A DNA stretch of 64,000 nucleotides, taken from the NCBI GenBank assembly GCA_026745465.1, contig JACYXH010000436.1, forward strand, positions 62,001 through 126,000, given 5' to 3'. Numbering within the stretch: the stretch's first letter is position 1; each line of letters begins with the position of its first letter. Under the pieces are notes generated by a model. The model searched no databases. It was not told where the DNA came from and worked only from the letters and a program-made list of their open reading frames with translations. The DNA comes from Lota lota (Eukaryota > Chordata > Actinopteri > Gadiformes > Lotidae). Shown in pieces: positions 59,612 to 64,000 of this stretch. The translations under genes were made by a program, and so were the position numbers.

Positions 59612-59882
59612 CTTGTTTTAATTGAGGTCACAACAGGGGAAGTTCTAAATCAGGCAGGTATGATTAATAATTCCCTAAAAGGGGAAATGCATGTCTTGTC
59701 TTCTTGCTTTGCGCCGTGGGCTCATGATGCTGGGCTGTGGGTCCGGTGACGTGGGCATCGATGCTATCATAGATGTCCACAACCCTCTCCTCCCTCTCAC
59801 TCCAACTATCCCCCGTTTCCTGCCATGTCCCTGCCTTGGGAATCCTCACATTCCTCCCCTTGCTACGGAGGTCCTCTTCCAT
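59078..59882 (-). pseudogene. Lectin fragment J (older copy of the H/I type)
   Basis: Exon 1 starts at 59882 with ATG of MEEDL (the upstream ATG used in other genes is CTG here) and lacks its donor. Exon 2, 59560..59456, is complete (105 nt, LLCLLMLAGLAGLAIRC) with its donor intact, unlike H and I. The neck start with the mutated acceptor is present at about 59080-59140. It shares the intron deletion with H and I, so it is their ancestor or an early sister. Confidence 0.8.
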
Positions 59883-60429
59883 CTGCAGATTAGTCAATGA
59901 GTGCCAACGCCTTGGTTTTACTCAAAGTTTATCAACTTGTTGAAAGATTACGTTTCTTTATAGGGAACACAAAACCGCAGACAGGAAGTGTCCAAAGAGG
60001 AAGAAAACCATTTCAAAGAAGATAACATTTAGGAACTGTTAAGGTCACTTTTCTCTTGCTTCTTTCAGATTAAAACACATCTATACAAAAGTTATCTTTG
60101 TTGTGGTTCATAACTACAAATGGATTGAAACGAGGACTTCAAGATGAGCAAGCCAATTTTTCTGTTCAACTTAGCAGAATCTAGAAATAAATGTAATTTA
60201 GTGTAATCTTATGTGAGGATCTGCTGACATTTACATAAAATTGCCCCACATTTTTTATGCGTAGACAGTCAGACAACCCTATGATGCTCACTCTGATATT
60301 GTTCATTTTTCTGTGAATGTTAAACCTTAAAAGTTCAGGTAACTCAAATGTAACGGCTGATCATGACAGACGATATTGAACCGATTGAATAATAAAAACA
60401 TTGATGATTTATTTTCATCCTCATGTTAG
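59883..60429. other. 5' flank of fragment J and empty gypsy site
   Basis: The lectin promoter-type flank runs to about 60350, with the ETS/PU.1-like pair at about 59977-60000. At 60346-60356 the sequence AAATGTAACGGCTG is the unoccupied version of the gypsy insertion site at 18116/22531. The flank then continues into the Ulp1/PHD gene. Confidence 0.55.
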
Positions 60430-63400
60430 ATGTTACAGAGGCTTGGAAGGGCAAAAAAGTCCATGTTCTTCTGTCCAGAATCGAACCATACAAATTGTTC
60501 TTTTGGGACATTAGTAGGACAACTCCGGGTCAGGAACTCGAGAGTGAGGTAAGATTAAGTATTTATTTTTTCTTTACTTAACTCATATTGAACAAGGAAT
60601 TCTTCAAAAGCTAATGCACCATAAGTTAACTGACTTAATTTTCAAATGAATGTCCTTTCCCCAGGTTATCAATGCCTACTTCCACAAAATGGTCCAGAAG
60701 CATAATTGCCAAGGGGCAAACAGGCACTCTGTATTAATACATATGCAATGACACACAAATGGCAAGGGAAGACAGCAATACTAAGGGTAGGCACAGTAGA
60801 GGTATTTTTGTTCTGATGTTCAATAAAATAGATTGTGCTTTGATGATGTACTGTAAATCGGGATTGTTTTTTAAACTGTGAATTGTTTAATATTTTAGAA
60901 GTGTTATGCATCATTGTCTGTGGTGATGCTGGGGGTTGTAAATGAGCCGAATCATTGGATACTGTCAGCTCCCCTGTTTTTGGACTAAGTGACTCTGTGG
61001 CCTCCTACTGGTTATTTTGTGTTGTCTACCATGTGCCTGCTTCTGTTGTGCCCCTGTCCCCTCACCTGTACACCCTGCCATTGTCTGTTTCCCGCCCTGT
61101 TTTCCTGCTCAGCTGTTTGTCATTATGCTAATCACCCAACCTATTAATGTCCTGTGTTTTCAGTGCCATGTGTCCGATTGTCTTATGTTTGCTCTTAGTG
61201 TGCCTAGGCAGTCCTCCCTCCCTCCCTCCCTCCCTCCCTCCCTCCCTCCCTCCCTCCCTCCCTCCCTGTTTTATTCCTGCCTGTTTTGTTTTTTTTGGAC
61301 TCCTCCTGAGAAACAGGAGTTAATTTTTGTTTTTGTTTGAGCTGAAGCCTGGTCCTGCCTCAAATAAGTCATTTTGGAGTTACTCTGCTTTTGGGTTCAT
61401 ATTTTGTACAACCCTGATAGATACTAACAGTAAGTTGAACATTACCTTACCCTATGTATTTCTATTAGAATTTGTAAGGCATACCCATGATTTAATAAGC
61501 ATATGTTATATTTCTCCAAATCTCTCTAGGTCATCTTCCCTCAGAACAGAGGAGCCTTGTACTGGATCCACTCGGCAACGATGGCTCCAGGGTGAAAAGA
61601 TGTCTGGAGGTAATAGTAATAGTAAAAGGTAATAAAAAAAGGTAATAGTTCTATGATGTCCCCTCATCTAGGCCAATGTCATTCTTCTGTTAGTGTATTG
61701 CTGTAACAATGACTCAGGCACAAGGAGCAGGTTGAACCCAGTGGCGGGACTTAAGGCAGACTGGTGGGAAGGGTCAGGCAAAGGACTTGGTCGAGGCAGG
61801 CAGGGGTCAGGTGATCGGCATCGTAATACAAAGGGTCAGGCAGGAATCGTAGTCGGGGTATCAAAGCAAGGCACGGCTATCCAGTACTGGTACACAAGAG
61901 CTCGGAAATGCAGGTAAGTAACAACAAGACTTTGCAGGGAACTGACGAGAATGATGGCATTTACCTTTGGAGTGTATGTGAAACAGGTGAAGGGAATGAC
62001 CTTGAGTGATGGGATAATGCTGTGCAGGTGTGTGAGAACTGTTGTCCATGGTGGTGGGCTGGGTGAGTGTACCTAGTACTCTGGTGACTGGGATCTGTGG
62101 TGCTGTCCATGGGGCTGGACTGGATGTTTCATAGTAGCATAATCATTTGTTACTTTTTGTCTACTTTTCAGAGCATTCATGAGAGCGAGAGGCTGTACGG
62201 TGTCCAGGTGGACAGCCAACATTGTGCCACAAAGCCTACAGCTTCATGTGGATTATTTGACATCAAAGCAAGTTTTTGGATTGCATATTCCAATATGGAA
62301 ACATGAAGCTGATTTTGATTAACATTTAAACTCCTATAGAGACATCAAGTTAATGCATTTTGATTTAGTTAAACTGGGCAAGTGTGTTGTGACAATTAAT
62401 TTATTCAAACGTGTTCTTAGTATGCTGAGAAAGTCCTGGCAGAGGAGTCTCTTATTTTCCCAAACTCTGCAAAGGCGGTGGCTCAATACAGGAGGGAAGT
62501 AGCTTTCACACTATGCAATGAGACTGGTGTGTTCACACTTTTCAAACTTGGATTTCTATTAACACCATGAGGATTTCAAATATCATCATAAAGAGTGTGG
62601 ATTGTTACATTTGAAATTAATATAATAAAGTATTGGTGAGTGAAAGTGAGTATGTATCACTCATTATATATTTTCCCATGATAGCTGTACATTACATTGT
62701 ACAGAATGTAGTGCAGTGAAAGGTCTCTTATTGATGCATTGACATCTTTGAAGTCAGTGGACAGTTGACACCACATTTTGTGTGAAATAAGGAGAAATGA
62801 TTTTATATAATTAATACCAAATGTTAACCAGATGATGTCAGTGAGCTGTGTCACTGATGCGGAGAGGGAGGAGGAGGGTCTCAAGACAGACCTGTTACCA
62901 CTGACTGGGGAAGTTATTTGTTGAAAAAAACCACCATGGCACCACCAGTTTTGCTCATTTAGAGCTCATTCAGTCTATTCTGAGTTCTTGGCTCAGGTTG
63001 TTGGCAGAAGGAGTGATGTAAATGATTATCAGGGAGATCTCTCTAAATCCATGGGGAAATAGGGTCTGAATGTTAAACAGCAGCTGTACATGTAACATAG
63101 GATTCCGATATATTCATTAAACCATTTCTAGTTGACATGCACACAAACCTCCCCCGTGTCTTCGCATAACTGTATGTAACAACAGTCTTGGTTTACATTG
63201 AATAGACGAAACATGTATTCAATGAACAAAAGACTAATAAACCATGGTGTTGTCCTTTAAATCAACAATATCTTTATTCTGCTCTTTATGCCAACCTGTC
63301 TGCTACTGTAGAAGACACATATTTCACATAGATATTTACACAGAACTTCTGTCCCATTTAACATGACCTCGGTTTAAGATAAGACAGATAAGATTGTACT

Positions 63401-63535
63401 TTATTCATCTCAAGGGAGATTATTGTGTTTCAGATCCAGTGTGACCACTGTGTGAGGTGGTACCACGAGGGTTGTGTTGGGAGACCAGACAGAGATCATC
63501 TCCACAGCTGTCCTGCATGCCCCCAGGCTCAATAG
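60430..63535 (+). pseudogene. Ulp1-type protease / PHD-finger gene remnant, copy 2
   Basis: Exon-like blocks: 60430-60548 (VTEAWKGKKVHVLLSRIEPY), 60665 to about 60775 (VINAYFHKMVQKH, frame broken near 60745), 62172 to about 62270 (IHESERLYGVQVD, then SCGLFDIK; a 10-bp deletion removes the Q-x-D before the catalytic Cys; donor is GC), 62421-62526 (YAEKVLAEESL, YRREVAF), 62832 to about 62900 (PHD first half with a TGA at 62855-62857) and 63434-63535 (CDHCVRWYHEGC, CPAC, TAG). Same gene as copy 1, with the N-terminal exons still present. Several disabling changes; not functional. Confidence 0.65.
60960..61430 (+). repeat. LTR-like sequence with CCCT microsatellite
   Basis: A stretch starting near TGTCAGCTCCCCTG contains about 60 bases of TCCC repeats (61207-61266). 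It lies in the gap between two Ulp1 exons and has no counterpart in copy 1. It may be a solo LTR or other insertion; the ends could not be fixed. Confidence 0.3.
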
Positions 63536-64000
63536 TCTGAAAAGCCCTTTGTTAATGTTAATTGTAAAAAAACGTGTTAAATCCCTTTTACCCTACTCCT
63601 GTCTCCGCCTAGTAGTGTCCAGCATTTGGGTTTTAAGTCCGTACCATAACACTCGTTCCACAGTGGACAGCGGGCTTCAGATCGCCCCAGCACGACACCA
63701 AACATAGGCAAAAGGACCTCGGACTTTGGAACAGAGAGACACCCGCATTCGCTGAGCAAACGCAAAGGAAAGGACTAAATAGACCAGGCAAAGAGAGGAA
63801 GCAACCACCTGTGGCATGTGGTTGCGATCGCACCAAATTGGTTCCCTAATACATTGTACTCTTAGGTCACTAAAATCACCCCCATCCCCTTGTTACTAAA
63901 TGTGCTTTATAAATACATTTAATTTGATTAGCATTTTACAGACTCATACTATGGATGGGGCGTTTAGTACGGTCCACCACCGTTGCTTCTTTCCCCAGAA
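63536..64000. other. Right end of window, repeat of 25220-25920
   Basis: Bases 63650-64000 match about 25560-25912 in the same orientation. Bases about 63590-63650 (CATTTGGGTTTTAAGTCCGTACCATAACA, split here as CATTTGGG and GTCCGTACCATAACA) resemble the 3' end of the gypsy LTR. No gene is seen. Confidence 0.5.

Noticed and set aside
61017-61340. A 107-codon frame across the CCCT repeat
   Set aside because: The Pro/Ser-Leu run is microsatellite translation and the rest looks like LTR or intron sequence.

Overview
The window looks like nuclear DNA of a teleost fish, inferred from intron-rich genes with GT-AG splice sites, long CA/TG microsatellites, a chromodomain-bearing Ty3/gypsy element, a DIRS-type tyrosine-recombinase retroelement, Ulp1/PHD transposon-type exons and a multi-copy array of type II C-type lectin receptor genes. 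The species cannot be told from the sequence. No rRNA, tRNA or CRISPR array was seen, and there is no sign of prokaryotic sequence.

The backbone is a cluster of paralogous C-type lectin-like receptor genes (CD209/CLEC4-like layout). Each complete copy has six coding exons: cytoplasmic tail, transmembrane segment, coiled-coil neck built from 14-residue repeats, and three exons for the lectin domain. Named in order: A (+, only its last 42 bases), B (-, two 3' exons), C (+, six exons, frameshifted last exon), D (-, intact, 323 aa), E (+, intact, 340 aa), F (-, intact, 290 aa), G (-, six exons, a stop codon in the neck), then three 5'-end fragments H, I and J (-). An unrelated orphan lectin terminal exon lies at 46.05-46.20 kb. 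A/B, C/D and E/F are convergent tail-to-tail pairs around a shared spacer. The C/D block and the E/F block form a large inverted duplication (about 4.45-17.8 kb against 26.4-39.7 kb).

Mobile DNA explains most of the rest. One Ty3/gypsy chromovirus insertion (547-bp LTR, target duplication GAAAC/GTTTC) sits at the same site upstream of C, D and F, so it was copied along with the host DNA. A nearly complete but broken DIRS element, with inverted terminal repeats and a textbook internal complementary region, fills 40.58-45.44 kb. Degraded Ulp1-protease/PHD-finger genes lie at 23-25 kb and 60.4-63.5 kb; the first is interrupted by an 850-bp solo-LTR-like insertion whose empty site is preserved in the second.

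At 54.7-59.0 kb a 2.1-kb unit is tandemly duplicated. It carries a 5' lectin fragment and, divergently, an unrecognised 276-codon open frame with four cysteine pairs and a predicted C-terminal membrane anchor. This frame is the best candidate here for something undescribed, although it has no ATG at its start.

Functionally, the intact genes should encode surface glycan receptors. D and E carry the EPN (mannose-type) tripeptide, while B, F and G (and C beyond its frameshift) carry QPD (galactose-type). The array therefore mixes two predicted ligand classes on nearly identical scaffolds and shows clear traces of recombination between copies.
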